Notes: generated by a model not told the origin, from the letters alone. Counted from the first letter of the stretch, positions 14,915-24,741 are shown. The stretch is 37,081 nucleotides of DNA from JALOOE01 sp964423545 (GCA_964423545.1 CAYRFV010000014.1:1-37081), one strand, 5' to 3'. Numbers and translations: made by a program.

Positions 14915-17293
14915 GTGATGCGCATGAGGTACATTGTGACCGGTCCAACTTCTGTTGATCTACGCCTCACTCAGTTGTCGGCCGTCTTTCCGCACTGGGA
15001 AAAGACCAAAGACCTGATCGACAACCTGCTCGACGTCACGCTGAACTACCGGCAGAGCGGCCACCCGGGCGGCTCCCGCTCGAAGGTGCACGCGCTCGTG
15101 GCCCTGTTGCTGAGCGGCGCGATGCGATGGGACATCCGCAGTCCGGAGAAGCGCTTCGGTGATCGCTTCGTGCTCGTGGCCGGTCACACGATTCCGCTGA
15201 TCTACTGCACGATGGCCGTGTTGGACGAGGCGCTGGCCGCGAAGTTCGAGCAGACCGGCGACCCGAGGTACCGGCTGCGGCCGGAGCGCGCTGTCTTCTG
15301 GCAGGATCTGCTGGGGTTCCGGCGCTGGCGAGGGCTGCCGGGCCATGCCGAAATGGCCGGCAAGACCCTGTTCCTCAAGTTCAACACCGGCCCTTCGGGC
15401 CACGGCAGCCCGGCCGCCGCGGGGGAGGCTTTGGCGCTCAAGCGCGCCGGCGCCGGCAGCGTCAAGGTCTTCGCCTTCGAGGGGGAAGGGGGTCTCACCA
15501 CCGGCGCGTCGCACGAGGTGATGAACTCGGCCTGGGGTCTGGCGCTCGACAACCTTCACTACCTGGTGGACTGGAATGACTACGGCATCGACGCCCACTC
15601 GGTCGGCGCGGTGATGTATGGCGCGCCGCACGATTGGTTCGCCAGCCACGGCTGGCGCGTCTACGGCGCAGAGCAGGGGAGCGAGTGGGCGCCGGTGGCG
15701 CGGGCGCTCCTGGAGATGACGGCTGCGGTTGATCCTGAGAAGCGGCCGTCGGTTGCCTGGTTCAAGACGCGCAAGGGCCGGGGCTACGGCAAGTACGATT
15801 TCGGGTCGCACGGCGTCCCGCACGCGATCAACAGCGAACTGTTCTGGAACACCAAGAAGCCGTTCGCCGAGAAGTATGGCGTCGAGTTCGCCAACATGGG
15901 CGGCGCGGCGCCGACCGATCCGGACATGCTGGCAGCAGAGTGGCGGGCCAACCTGGAGGCGGTGATTGCCGTGCTGCGCCGGGACCAGGCGCTCATAGAC
16001 TACCTGGCCGATACCTTGGTCGCCATCGGGGATTCGGTTCCGGACGAACTGCCGACCTTCCGGTTAGGCGCTCGCCCGGGCAAGGAGAGCAATCCGTTCA
16101 AGGACGGCCGGCTGTTCGACTACCGCAACTATCCCCCCGAGCTCTACCTGCCGCCGGGCAAGTCGGCCGCCAACCGCAACGCATTGGCGAAGTGGAGCGC
16201 ATGGATCAATGCGTTCGGTGCGCGGGAGTACGGCCGGCCGATCTTCATCGCGTCGTCGGCCGATCTGGCCGGGTCGACCAACATCAGCGGGTTTGCCGAA
16301 GCGTTTGGCGACTTCAAGGGTTACGGGTGGTACGAGCGGGTGGGCGGCGATGAAGGTGCGCTGCTGCCGCAGGAGATCACCGAGTTCACCAACTCCGGCA
16401 TCATGGCGGGGCTGGCGAGCGTCAACCTCTCCCGCACCCCCGAGCAGGAGTTCGACGGGTTCTGGGGCGCCAGCTCGACCTATGGCTCCTTCTCCTATCT
16501 GCTCTATGGCCCGATGCGCCTCTTCAGCCAGCTCGCCCAGGACTGCGAGCTCAAAGTGGGCAAGGCGCTGTGGGTGGCGGGCCATTCCGGTCCGGAGACG
16601 GCGGAGGACAGCCGCACGCACTTCGGCATCTTCGCACCGGGGGTGACGCAGCTCTTCCCGGAGGGGCATATCATCAACCTGCACCCGTGGGAATACAACG
16701 AGGTCCCCGTGCTGCTCGGCGCGGCGCTGGCGACCGATGCGCCGATTGTCGCGCTGCACCTGACCCGGCCGCCGATCACGATCCCCGATCGCGGCCGGCT
16801 GGGCATCCCGTCGCACTTCGAGGCGGCGCGCGGGGCCTATGTGATGCGCGATTACCGGCCGGGCCGGCCTTGCGACGGCACATTCATTGTCCAGGGCACG
16901 AGCGCTGTCAACGGCATCATTCAGATCCTGCCGAAGCTGGATGAGCTCGATCTGAACGTCAAGGTCGTCTGCGCGACGAGCCACGAGTTGTTCGCCATGC
17001 AGCCGGAGGCGTACCGCGAGCAGGTCATCGGCCCTGCGGATCGGGTGAACTCGACCGTGATCTGCACCCAGGCGCGGCTGACGATGCGCCAGTGGATCCT
17101 GAACAAGATGGCCGGGGAGTACGCCATGACCGCGGACTGGGACAACCGGTGGCGAACGGGCGGCACGGTGGATGAAGTGATCGAGGAGGCGCACCTATCT
17201 CCGAAGTGGCTGCTGGCGGGGATTCAGCGCTTTGTCGCCGACAAGGCGCGGCGCATGGACGCGATCCGCCTCGAGGTGGATGCAGCTTGCTGA
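14915..17293 (+). CDS. Transketolase-like thiamine-diphosphate enzyme, long divergent form
   Basis: 792-residue ThDP enzyme of the transketolase family, which moves two-carbon ketol units between sugar phosphates. The N-terminal ThDP domain has GHPGGS (residues 49-54), SGHGSPAAAGEALA and a cofactor motif EGEGGLTTG where most relatives have GDG (Glu191 replaces the metal-binding Asp), then VDWNDYGID. The middle domain has SSADLAGSTN and PQEITEFTNSGIMAGLA with the ThDP-activating Glu, then AGHSGPETAEDSRTHFG. It is about 120 residues longer than ordinary transketolase (about 660) and shares some layout with AceE-type E1 proteins. The start is uncertain: GTG 14915, ATG 14918 or ATG 14924 are in frame and no good ribosome site precedes them. 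An unusual acceptor or donor is possible. It is followed by a strong terminator. Confidence 0.85.
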   Translation: MMRMRYIVTGPTSVDLRLTQLSAVFPHWEKTKDLIDNLLDVTLNYRQSGHPGGSRSKVHALVALLLSGAMRWDIRSPEKRFGDRFVLVAGHTIPLIYCTMAVLDEALAAKFEQTGDPRYRLRPERAVFWQDLLGFRRWRGLPGHAEMAGKTLFLKFNTGPSGHGSPAAAGEALALKRAGAGSVKVFAFEGEGGLTTGASHEVMNSAWGLALDNLHYLVDWNDYGIDAHSVGAVMYGAPHDWFASHGWRVYGAEQGSEWAPVARALLEMTAAVDPEKRPSVAWFKTRKGRGYGKYDFGSHGVPHAINSELFWNTKKPFAEKYGVEFANMGGAAPTDPDMLAAEWRANLEAVIAVLRRDQALIDYLADTLVAIGDSVPDELPTFRLGARPGKESNPFKDGRLFDYRNYPPELYLPPGKSAANRNALAKWSAWINAFGAREYGRPIFIASSADLAGSTNISGFAEAFGDFKGYGWYERVGGDEGALLPQEITEFTNSGIMAGLASVNLSRTPEQEFDGFWGASSTYGSFSYLLYGPMRLFSQLAQDCELKVGKALWVAGHSGPETAEDSRTHFGIFAPGVTQLFPEGHIINLHPWEYNEVPVLLGAALATDAPIVALHLTRPPITIPDRGRLGIPSHFEAARGAYVMRDYRPGRPCDGTFIVQGTSAVNGIIQILPKLDELDLNVKVVCATSHELFAMQPEAYREQVIGPADRVNSTVICTQARLTMRQWILNKMAGEYAMTADWDNRWRTGGTVDEVIEEAHLSPKWLLAGIQRFVADKARRMDAIRLEVDAAC

Positions 17294-17458
17294 CGGGGAG
17301 TCCTCCACACCGTGCCCCCCGCTAGGGGCCAAGCACTGCGCAGTGCCCCGTACGATTCCACCAGATGCCTTCCGTGATCAGAGACGGCGCATCTGGCGCT
17401 TGGATGCGCACTTCGGCAGCGTCGACCGGGAAGGCCTTCGCCTCTACGGCTGACGCTG

Positions 17459-17503
17459 ACCACAAGGCCGCCCAGGTTCATCCTGGACGGCCTTGTGGTT
17501 TAA
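17459..17503 (+). terminator. Strong intrinsic terminator after the transketolase gene
   Basis: 18-base arms (17459-17476 and 17482-17499) with a single G-T wobble and a 5-base loop TTCAT, directly followed by TTTAAT. This is the best rho-independent terminator in the window. It closes the plus-strand catabolic block. Confidence 0.8.
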
Positions 17504-17526
17504 TACTGGTCGCGTTGAGGAACATT

Positions 17527-17907
17527 GGGCTGCAACATGACCTCGTGGCTCCGACCACATCCCGCAGTCAAGGCAAGGCGGTGTGCTTGCAGGCCGCCAG
17601 CGACTTGCAGGCCGCAAGCGAGATGCATGGGCGGCTGGCAGCCTGGTATGACGCCCACCCGGCGGCCGCGTCTGAAGCGCTGGCACAGGAATTGCGGTGA
17701 CAGCGCCGCGAGTTGCTGGGGGGTGCGCTGGCGGCGGTGCTCGTCGGCCGGGACAGCGGCGACCCGTCCGACGCCCCGCTGAGCTCCAGATGGCAGCAGC
17801 CGATGCGGTTCGAGGGCCACCGGCGCTGCACAGCGCAGGCCAGGTTGGCAGGCCTGAGTGAGCTCCCCAGTGGACGCTTTGAACACGCCTGGGCCATCTG
17901 GCCATGA
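17527..17907 (+). pseudogene. Remnant of a transposase-like gene, N-terminal part only
   Basis: Translating this frame gives a protein-like stretch (LAAWYDAHPAAASEAL, then QRRELLGGALAAVLVGRDSG and QPMRFEGHRRCTAQ) interrupted by TGA at 17698-17700. From memory the order (helical Arg-rich segment, LVxGRDxG, then a QPMxFEGHRxRT block next to a zinc-finger) resembles the N-terminus of ISKra4-type transposases, but the Cys pairs expected before QPM are missing and nothing downstream encodes a catalytic domain. No inverted repeats or target duplications were found. It is best read as a decayed insertion-sequence fragment. It fills most of the otherwise gene-free 17294-18007 interval. Confidence 0.45.
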
Positions 17908-17980
17908 ACGGCAAAGTCACCGACGGTTCTGCGCGATACTCTGCGGTCGAACGGGCCTACTCTACGGCGTGAATCCGGTG

Positions 17981-17986
17981 TATAAT
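17981..17986 (+). promoter_or_regulatory. -10 element of the BTAD regulator gene
   Basis: Perfect TATAAT 21 bases before the regulator ATG, with the ribosome site GGGAGG at 17995-18000. The -35 region is not recognisable, so an activator may be needed. The leader would be only about 15 bases. Confidence 0.45.
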
Positions 17987-18007
17987 CGGCGCGAGGGAGG
18001 TGCCGCG

Positions 18008-21000
18008 ATGCCGGGGCTGGAGGTTTTCCTGTTCGGCAAGCCACGCGTCGAGCGGGACGGCGCCGCAGTGACGGTTGCGCGGCGCAAGGCGCTGGCGCTG
18101 CTGGCGTACCTGGCCGTCACGCGGCAGGCCCACGGCCGCAATGCGCTGATCGCGCTGCTCTGGCCGGAGCTGGACAGCGAGCACGGTCGCGCGGTGCTGC
18201 GCAGCACCCTGGCGGACCTCAGCCAGGCTATCGGCAAAGACGCGCTGGAGGTCGAAAGGGATGGGATCGCGTGCCGGGCCCCGCCGCTCCAGGTGGATGT
18301 TGCGCGCTTTCACGATTTGCTGGCGCAAGTTGCCGGCCACAACGATCCTCTCGGCCAGCCCTGCGACGACTGCCTGACGGCCCTCACCGCAGCGGTCGAA
18401 TTGTACCGTGACGACTTCTGGCTGGCTTCACCCTCGATGACGCAGTGGAATTCGACGCCTGGCAGACCTTCCAGACGGAGAGCCTGCGCCTGGATCTGAC
18501 CGCCGCGCTGGCGAAGCTGGCGCAAGGGTTGGCGGGCCGCGGGGATCATGCCGCGGCCCTGGCGCACGGCCGGCGGTGGCTGGCGCTCGATCCACTGCAC
18601 GAGCCGGCCCAACGTCTGATCATGCGACTCCACGCCGGGGCTGGCGACCGCGCCGCGGCGATCCGCCAGTATCGGGAGTGCGTCAAGCTACTCCAAGATG
18701 AGCTGGGCGTCGAACCGGAGCTGGAGACGATCGCACTCTTCGAGGCTATCCGCAGCGGAACGGCTGGGGAGACCTCTCCTGCTCTGCGACGCCCCGAATC
18801 CCTCGCCCCTGCCCACAACCTCCCATCCGCCCCAACGCCCTTCATCGGCCGCGAACCGGAGCTGGCCCAGCTCGCGACCCAACTTGCCGACTCCGACTGC
18901 CGGCTGCTCACCATCCTCGGTCCCGGCTGCATCGGCAAGACCCGGCTGGCGGTGCGCGCGGCGCAGGCCGCGGCCGACCGCTTTGCGCACGGCGCCTGCT
19001 TCGTGGACCTGGCCCCCATTGCCTCGGCCGAGCTGCTGGCCTCGACCATCCTGCGCACGCTCCAGGCGCCCTCCTTCGGCGCAGCCGAGCCGGACCAGCA
19101 CGTGCTGAGCTATCTGGCCGGCAAGCAGATGCTCCTGGTCCTGGACAACTACGAGCACCTGCTGACCGGCGCGGAGCCGGATCGACGCGACGGCTATGGC
19201 CTGGTCACGAAGATCCTGGACGCCGCGCCGCGGGTCAAGCTGCTGGTGACTTCGCGCGCCAGGCTGAACGTGCGGGCGGAGTGGCTGGCGCCGCTGGAGG
19301 GGATGGAGGCGCCGGAGGATGGGGAGCCCGAAGCTCTCGAAGCACGCAGGCCGCGAAGCGACACGCGCGGCCCTACGCGTGCTTCGCGGTCGATCCTGCC
19401 CGCTGACCTCAGCCACTACAGCGCCACCGCGCTCTTCCTCGCCTGCGTCCGCCGGGTGCGCCCCGGCTATCAGCCCGGCCCCGATGATGCGCGTCACATC
19501 GTCCGCATCTGCCGCCTGCTGGATGGCATCCCCCTCGCGATCGAACTGGCAGCCGCCTGGACGCGGACACTGCCGTTGGCGAAGATCGCCGACGAGTTGG
19601 CGTACGGCCTGGATGTGCTGACCACGCCGCTGCGCGACGTGCCCGCGCGGCATCGCAGCATGACCGCGGCGTTCGATCATTCCTGGCGGCTGCTCTCGTC
19701 GCGAGAACAGAGCCTCTTGCGCCAGCTGTCCGTCTTTCCGGGCAGTTGGACGGACGAGGCGGCTGCGGCCGTTGCGGGGGCGACCGTGTCGGAGTTGCGC
19801 GGCCTGGCCGATGCTTCCTGGCTGCGCCTGACATCCATCGGTCGCCACGAGATGCACATGCTGATCAAGCAGTACTGTGCGCGAAAGCTGGCAACTGAAC
19901 ACGAAGACCTCGCCGGAGAGAATGCCGATCGCGTGCGTGAGCGCTATGCGGCATTCTACCTGGCGCGCCTCCTGGCGCGCCAGGCCAGCTTCTACCGGCA
20001 GCCAGCCAGCGTTGCCGAGATGGCGGCCGAACTCCACCATCTGCTCGCCGCCTGGAACTGGTTCACCGAGCGCAATGACCTGGAGGCGGTCAGGGCGCTG
20101 ACCCCCGGACTCTCCTGGATCGCCGTGGCGCAGGGGTGGGAGCGCGCGTTCCGAGCACAAATGGAGCGCTGCGCACGCCAGCTCGCGGCATATGAAGTCG
20201 CCGGGCATGATGACCCCGACCGTCGCCGTGATACTGCTCTGGTGCGAGCAACGGTCATTGCCGAGATACTCGATGAACTGCTGGGGTTGTCCAACGAGGC
20301 ATGGCAGGGCTGGGTGAGCGAGGCCGAGTCGTTGCTGGCACAGGTCACGGCAGACGACGCGCGGTGGCTGGAAGTCCGCTGGACGCTTCGATTCAGGATT
20401 GCGATGGGGTGCGCCGAGCGGGGGAACGACAGCGAGGCGGTCCGGCGACTGCAACCGCTGCTGCCTGACCTGGACGCCGGTCGTCTACACCTGTGGCCGT
20501 ATTGCAACGAAGCCCTGTTGTTCCCGCAGATGCGGGTATGCCGCTGCTTGGGACTCGCGGCCCTGAAATTGGGCCATGATCAGGAGGCGCGCCGTCTGGC
20601 CGAGCAAAGCATCGCACGAGCCGAGCATGCCGGCGCACCCTTCTTCAAATTGGCCGGTCTCCTGGTGCTATCCAGCGCTCTGAACTCCCTGGGCGAGCAT
20701 CGGCAGGCTGCCGTGCCCGCCCGAGAGTATCTGAGAGTCCTGCGCGCCCATGGAATCAAGGCTTACCACTCCCTGGCTCTCATGCTCATCGGAACGGCGA
20801 CGGCCGGGCAGGGCGACACCCTCCGGGCGCGCGCCTGCTTTCGCCGCGCCCTGGCGGTGGATAGAGAGATCGGCCAATTCCTGCCGAGCGCCCTGCAGCA
20901 CATGGGAACCATCGAACTGGCGCTCGGCAACCTGGCGCAGGCCAGACGCTTCTACCGCGAGAAGCTGTCTCTGTGCGCCGGTCAGGGCCTGTCTGAAGGT

Positions 21001-21387
21001 CTCGCCGCCACGCTGACCGGTCTTGCCAGGATCGCCTTGGCCCACGGCAAGGCGGCCGAAGCGCGAGCGCATCTGCGCCGCGCCCTGCTGACGCCCAGCC
21101 AGGCGCGTTCACCCCAGCAAACGATTGACGCCCTCGCCACGTGGTCGGAGCTTCTGAGCGCCGAAGGGCAGCACGCGGCCGCGGCCGAGCTGTGCGCTGC
21201 GCTGTTGAGCTGGCCGGCCACGCCGGTCTTCTCTTCGCTCTTGCTGCGACCTCTGCGAGCCGACCTGGCCGCGCGCTTGCGGGAGCTGGAGGCACAACTG
21301 CCACCGGCGGTCTTCGCCGCGGCGCCGCGCGCGGGCGCTGTCGCCAAGTCGATGAGATGGTGGCGGAGATCGCCGGCGGGTGATTGA
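18008..21387 (+). pseudogene. BTAD/SARP-type regulator with NB-ARC ATPase and TPR region, split by a one-base deletion
   Basis: A 1126-residue AfsR/SARP-like regulator once one missing base is restored. The first part (18008-18418) has an OmpR-like winged helix (LEVFLFGKPRVERDG..KALALLAYLA) and the start of the BTAD domain. The frame breaks after YRDDF at 18416-18421: TTCTGGCTGGC would read DFLAGFTLDDAVEFDAW if it were TTCCTGGCTGGC, and the remainder continues in the other frame from 18421. The NB-ARC ATPase follows: Walker A GPGCIGKT (about 305-312; relatives usually GPGGIGKT), Walker B MLLVLD (about 375-380) and LLDGIPLAIELAAAW. The C-terminal half is a TPR-like helical array. Both halves are otherwise intact with no stops, so this is a recent mutation, an assembly error or a programmed shift. 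The target is unknown; it is convergent with operon B. Confidence 0.8.
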
Positions 21388-21419
21388 GCACGACAACTTC
21401 GCCCACCACCCGCCCTTTC

Positions 21420-22571
21420 CTACCAGTTCGTATGAGATCCATCCCGCCGGTGCAGGTGCGGCGCTTCCCAGAACTTGAAGGCCTGGCCCTGGGCGCGCGC
21501 CTCGTTGAAGTCGACTCCCAGGCCGGGGCCGTCGGGTACGCGATAGCGGCTGCCCTCCAGCTTGAGCTGCACCGGGAACCACTCGTGGTCGTCGAAGCCC
21601 AGGTTCTCGGTCGGCGAGGCGCGCGCTTCCAGCCAGGCGAAGTTGGCGACCGCGGCGGCCAGGTGGACCGTCGCGGCCGTGCAGATCGGTCCGAGCGGGT
21701 TGTGGGGCATGAGGTCGATGTAGTGTGCTTCGGCCCAGCCGGCCACCTTCATCGCTTCGGTCAGCCCGCCGACGTTGCACACATCGATGCGGATGAAGTT
21801 GGTCAGGCCGCGCTCGATGTAGGGCAGAAAGGCCCATTTGCTGGAGAGCTCCTCGCCGATGGCAAACGGCACATCGGTCATCGTGCGCAGGGCGGCGTAA
21901 GCCTCCGGCGTCTCGTCGCGGATCGGCTCCTCCAGGAAATCGAGCGTGCCGGAGGGCATCCGCTGACAGAACGAGGCCGCTTCGGCCACGCTCAGCCGGT
22001 GGTGGTAATCGATGCCCAGCACCGGCCCCGAACCCACGGCCTCGCGAAGTTGGGTCAACGCGGCTGCGGTCACGGGGATCGATTCGCGCGGCTCGAACAG
22101 CGCGGGGTCGCCGGTCTCCGGGTGGCCGATGCCGGTGCGGATGACGCTCCAGCCGCGGTCGAGGAGCAGTTGCGCGTCTTCGATCAGCCGCGGCCCGATG
22201 CCCACGGTGGCGAAGCAGGGCACGAAGTCACGCTGCTTGCCGCCGAGGAGCTGGTAGACCGGCGCCCCCAGCGCCTTGCCGGCAATGTCGTAGAACGCGA
22301 TGTCGAGCGCGGAGATCGCCGCGCTGAGCACGCGGCCGCCCTCGAAATACTGGCTGCGGTACATCTCCTGCCACAGCGCGCCCGTGCGCAGCGGGTCGCG
22401 GCCGATGAGCCACTCGCGGTAGTGCTGCACCGCGCCGATCACCGCCAGCTCGCGGCCCGACAGTCCCGATTCGCCCCAACCCACGATTCCCTCGTCCGTC
22501 TCCACCTTGACGATGAGCTGGTTGCGCCGGCCCACCCAGGCCGGATAGGTCTTGATGTCCGTGATTTTCAT
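21420..22571 (-). CDS. D-galactonate dehydratase-like enzyme (mandelate racemase/enolase superfamily)
   Basis: 383-residue sugar-acid dehydratase, which removes water from an aldonate to give a 2-keto-3-deoxy acid using Mg2+. Metal ligands and bases line up with E. coli DgoD as I recall it, at a constant offset of five: Asp188 and His190 (GIDYHH), Glu214 (DFLEEP), Glu240 (AIGEE) and His290 (LMPHNPLGP). The C-terminus (APHLHRRDGSHTNW) also matches the DgoD tail. The ATG at 22571 has GAGGTG upstream; the frame runs open to 22736, but homology starts here (MKITDIKTYPAWVG). It is the last gene of operon B, 22 bases after the LamG remnant. The specific aldonate (galactonate, gluconate, mannonate or other) cannot be fixed. 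Confidence 0.9.
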   Translation of the reverse strand: MKITDIKTYPAWVGRRNQLIVKVETDEGIVGWGESGLSGRELAVIGAVQHYREWLIGRDPLRTGALWQEMYRSQYFEGGRVLSAAISALDIAFYDIAGKALGAPVYQLLGGKQRDFVPCFATVGIGPRLIEDAQLLLDRGWSVIRTGIGHPETGDPALFEPRESIPVTAAALTQLREAVGSGPVLGIDYHHRLSVAEAASFCQRMPSGTLDFLEEPIRDETPEAYAALRTMTDVPFAIGEELSSKWAFLPYIERGLTNFIRIDVCNVGGLTEAMKVAGWAEAHYIDLMPHNPLGPICTAATVHLAAAVANFAWLEARASPTENLGFDDHEWFPVQLKLEGSRYRVPDGPGLGVDFNEARAQGQAFKFWEAPHLHRRDGSHTNW

Positions 22572-22593
22572 GGGCACCTCTCGATTGTTGCCG

Positions 22594-22999
22594 TCATTGA
22601 GTCTGTTGGTTTGCCCTGTAGTTCCCGAGCGCCTCGGATGTGCGTAGCGCGCGATAGTAGATGCGCAGCGCGCGGATATCTCCCCGCAGGCTTGGCCCGA
22701 TCCGCAGCGCCTCGCTGGCTTCGGACCCGATCCCATGCGGATGGGTGAACCGGCTCACTTCGCGCAGGTTGGGGCTGAAACGCCCCCACCCGAACTGCCG
22801 GCAGCCGCCTCCATCATTGAGCACGCCATTGGGGATGAAGGTGACGATCTTGGGGCCGCCGTCAACGATCACGACCAGGTGGTGCAGCTTGCCCGCCTCC
22901 AACGTCGGTCTTGACAACAAAGGGCTGGTCGCTGTAGGTGGCGGTCGGGATCTCCCAGCCGGCGACGATGTTACTGCGATCGTCAGATGAGGCGGTCAT
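22594..22999 (-). pseudogene. LamG/concanavalin-like protein with internal out-of-frame deletion
   Basis: The gene opens at ATG 22999, two bases after the stop of the FAD oxidoreductase gene, with MTASSDDRSNIVAGWEIPTA..SDQPFVVKTD. It then leaves the protein-like frame near 22905 and continues in another with LEAGKLHHLVVIVDGGPKIV..FSPNLREVS..LRGDIRALRIYYRALRTSEA, ending at 22594. Both pieces look like parts of one LamG-type beta-sandwich (GWEIPTA opening; RIYxRALRTSEA closing strand), with perhaps 20-30 residues missing between. A deletion that is not a multiple of three therefore broke the gene. Such domains bind carbohydrate. Neighbours on both sides are intact and in the same operon. Confidence 0.6.
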
Positions 23000-23001
23000 C
23001 G

Positions 23002-24741
23002 CTACTGCGCCTCAAATCCGAACAGATGCACCCGCTCACCGCCCCAGCTGGCGCGCGGCACGATCCGGAGCCCGGCGGTCTCGACCTGAAGCGGGACCTT
23101 CACCAGCCGCTGGTGGTTGTTCTCCTCCCGGAACACCACCCGCCATTGCCCTGCACCGTCCAGGATCTCCAGGTCGAAGGCGCGCGTCATCATGCCGGGG
23201 ATCTTGACGTCGTAGCCCTTGAGCGGATAGGAGCAAGGCATCCGCTTGAGGTTATGCAGGTTGCTGTCGAAGACGATCCGCGCCCTGCTGAGCGTCATCG
23301 GTGAGCCGAAGTAGTAGGTGACCGACTCCCCAGGCGGCGCCCACCAGCCGTTATCCTCCTTGCCGAGTGTCCGATCGATCCCGTTGCGCAGCGGCTCAGC
23401 GTCGCCGACGGTGGCGAAGAGCTGCGCTTCCTGGCAGATTTCGGGGATCGGCCGCAGCAGCCCTGGCAGCCACGAGTCGTCGTCCATAAGCGTCTCCTGC
23501 AGCTCGCGCAGGTGCCGCTCGTACACCTTGCGCGGCGAGGCGTCATGGCGGACCGCCACCGCCGCGGCCGTGCCGGCCGCCTGGCCCAACAATGCCGTAG
23601 TGCCCATGACGCGCGTCGAGCTGAGCGCCATGTGCGTCGCGGAGATGTTGCGGCCGGCGAAGAAGAGGTTCTCGATGTTGCGCGAATAGAGCGATCGATA
23701 TGGGATGCCGTAGGGCGAGGGCGCCTTGTGGAAGATGGTCGGCTCGCCCGCATAATGGATGGCGTCGGGGTGGTGGTCGTCCATCGGCCAGCCGCCGTAG
23801 GCGACAATGTCGTCGAAGCGGCCGCCCGCCAATACATCGTTCTGCGTCAGGATGTGATCGCCCACGTAGCGGACGTTCTCGCGCTTGCCCGGCAGTGCGC
23901 CGATCCATTCCAGCTCCCACCGGTGGCCGCGGCCGTCCGGGTGGTTCTTGATGTAGACCCAGATGCCGTAAGCGATCCTGAGCAATTCATCGCGGTTGGC
24001 CTCGGTGTCGGCGATGGTGTCCCCTGTGCCGCCCACCTCCAGCCACCAGAAGTTGTGGCCCTCCGGCTTGAGCGGCCGGTTAGGCAGGTTGCTCTCGTTG
24101 TAGCGGATGGCCCAGTCGGGAGGGACGAAGGGCCGGTGCTCCCCCTCGGCGATCTCGCGCAGCTGGATCAAGATGGAGTTGCCCATCGTCTTGCGGTCCG
24201 CGACCGCGGGCGCGTGGGACTCATCGAACTCATGACGGCTCTCGCGGCCCCAACGGAACTCCGCGCCCGAGATGCGCAACACCGAGTCGCCGGAGCAGTC
24301 GGCGAAGTAACGGGCCTTGACGACGTGCCAGGTCTGGGTGTTGAGCTGCCAGCCGCGAAGGCTGGAAATCCTATCGCCGTCCATGCGCACATCGTTGCAG
24401 GAGCAGCTCAGCAGCATCGTCAGACCGGGCTGGAAGCGCGCCTTCTCGTAGAGCACCGTGTCCCAGATCGGGTAGTTGAGGCCGGGGTTGCGGTAGTAGT
24501 TGTCGAGCATGATCTCTTCAAGGATGCCGGCTTCCTTGTTGTCCGGCCCGCGCGCGCCGCAGATCCACATGCGGACCTCGGACGAGGCGTTGCCGCCCAG
24601 CACCGCGCGATCCTGCATCAGGACGACCTTCGATCCGTTGCGCGCCGCGGCGACCGCCGCGCACAGCCCCGCGATCCCGCCGCCGACCACGCACAGGTCG
24701 GCCTCGTGCTCGATGATGTCGAAGTGAGTTTTGGTGGTCAT
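23002..24741 (-). CDS. FAD-dependent oxidoreductase with C-terminal beta-sandwich domain (operon B)
   Basis: 579-residue flavoprotein of the FAD_oxidored family. The FAD-binding Rossmann motif VVGGGIAGLCAAVAAARNG is at residues 18-36, followed by the LGGNASSEVRM loop; the second FAD-contacting block is NLFFAGRNISATHMALSS..MGTTALLGQAAGTAAA. Residues from about 470 (NGWWAPPGESVTYYFGSPM to GGERVHLFGFEAQ) read as a discoidin-like beta-sandwich, suggesting carbohydrate binding. There is no signal peptide, so it is cytosolic. Members of this family sit in polysaccharide and sugar clusters of several phyla, but their reactions are mostly unknown. The stop is two bases before the LamG remnant; a 120-base repeat-bearing gap separates it from the UroD-like gene upstream. 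Confidence 0.9.
   Translation of the reverse strand: MTTKTHFDIIEHEADLCVVGGGIAGLCAAVAAARNGSKVVLMQDRAVLGGNASSEVRMWICGARGPDNKEAGILEEIMLDNYYRNPGLNYPIWDTVLYEKARFQPGLTMLLSCSCNDVRMDGDRISSLRGWQLNTQTWHVVKARYFADCSGDSVLRISGAEFRWGRESRHEFDESHAPAVADRKTMGNSILIQLREIAEGEHRPFVPPDWAIRYNESNLPNRPLKPEGHNFWWLEVGGTGDTIADTEANRDELLRIAYGIWVYIKNHPDGRGHRWELEWIGALPGKRENVRYVGDHILTQNDVLAGGRFDDIVAYGGWPMDDHHPDAIHYAGEPTIFHKAPSPYGIPYRSLYSRNIENLFFAGRNISATHMALSSTRVMGTTALLGQAAGTAAAVAVRHDASPRKVYERHLRELQETLMDDDSWLPGLLRPIPEICQEAQLFATVGDAEPLRNGIDRTLGKEDNGWWAPPGESVTYYFGSPMTLSRARIVFDSNLHNLKRMPCSYPLKGYDVKIPGMMTRAFDLEILDGAGQWRVVFREENNHQRLVKVPLQVETAGLRIVPRASWGGERVHLFGFEAQ

Noticed and set aside
17333..17346. Perfect palindrome GCACTGCGCAGTGC after the transketolase gene
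   Set aside because: Short with no loop or T-tract; the real terminator is the larger hairpin at 17459-17503.
18688..20454. 588-codon minus-strand frame inside the BTAD regulator
   Set aside because: Antisense shadow; the plus strand carries clear Walker motifs and TPR-like helices.
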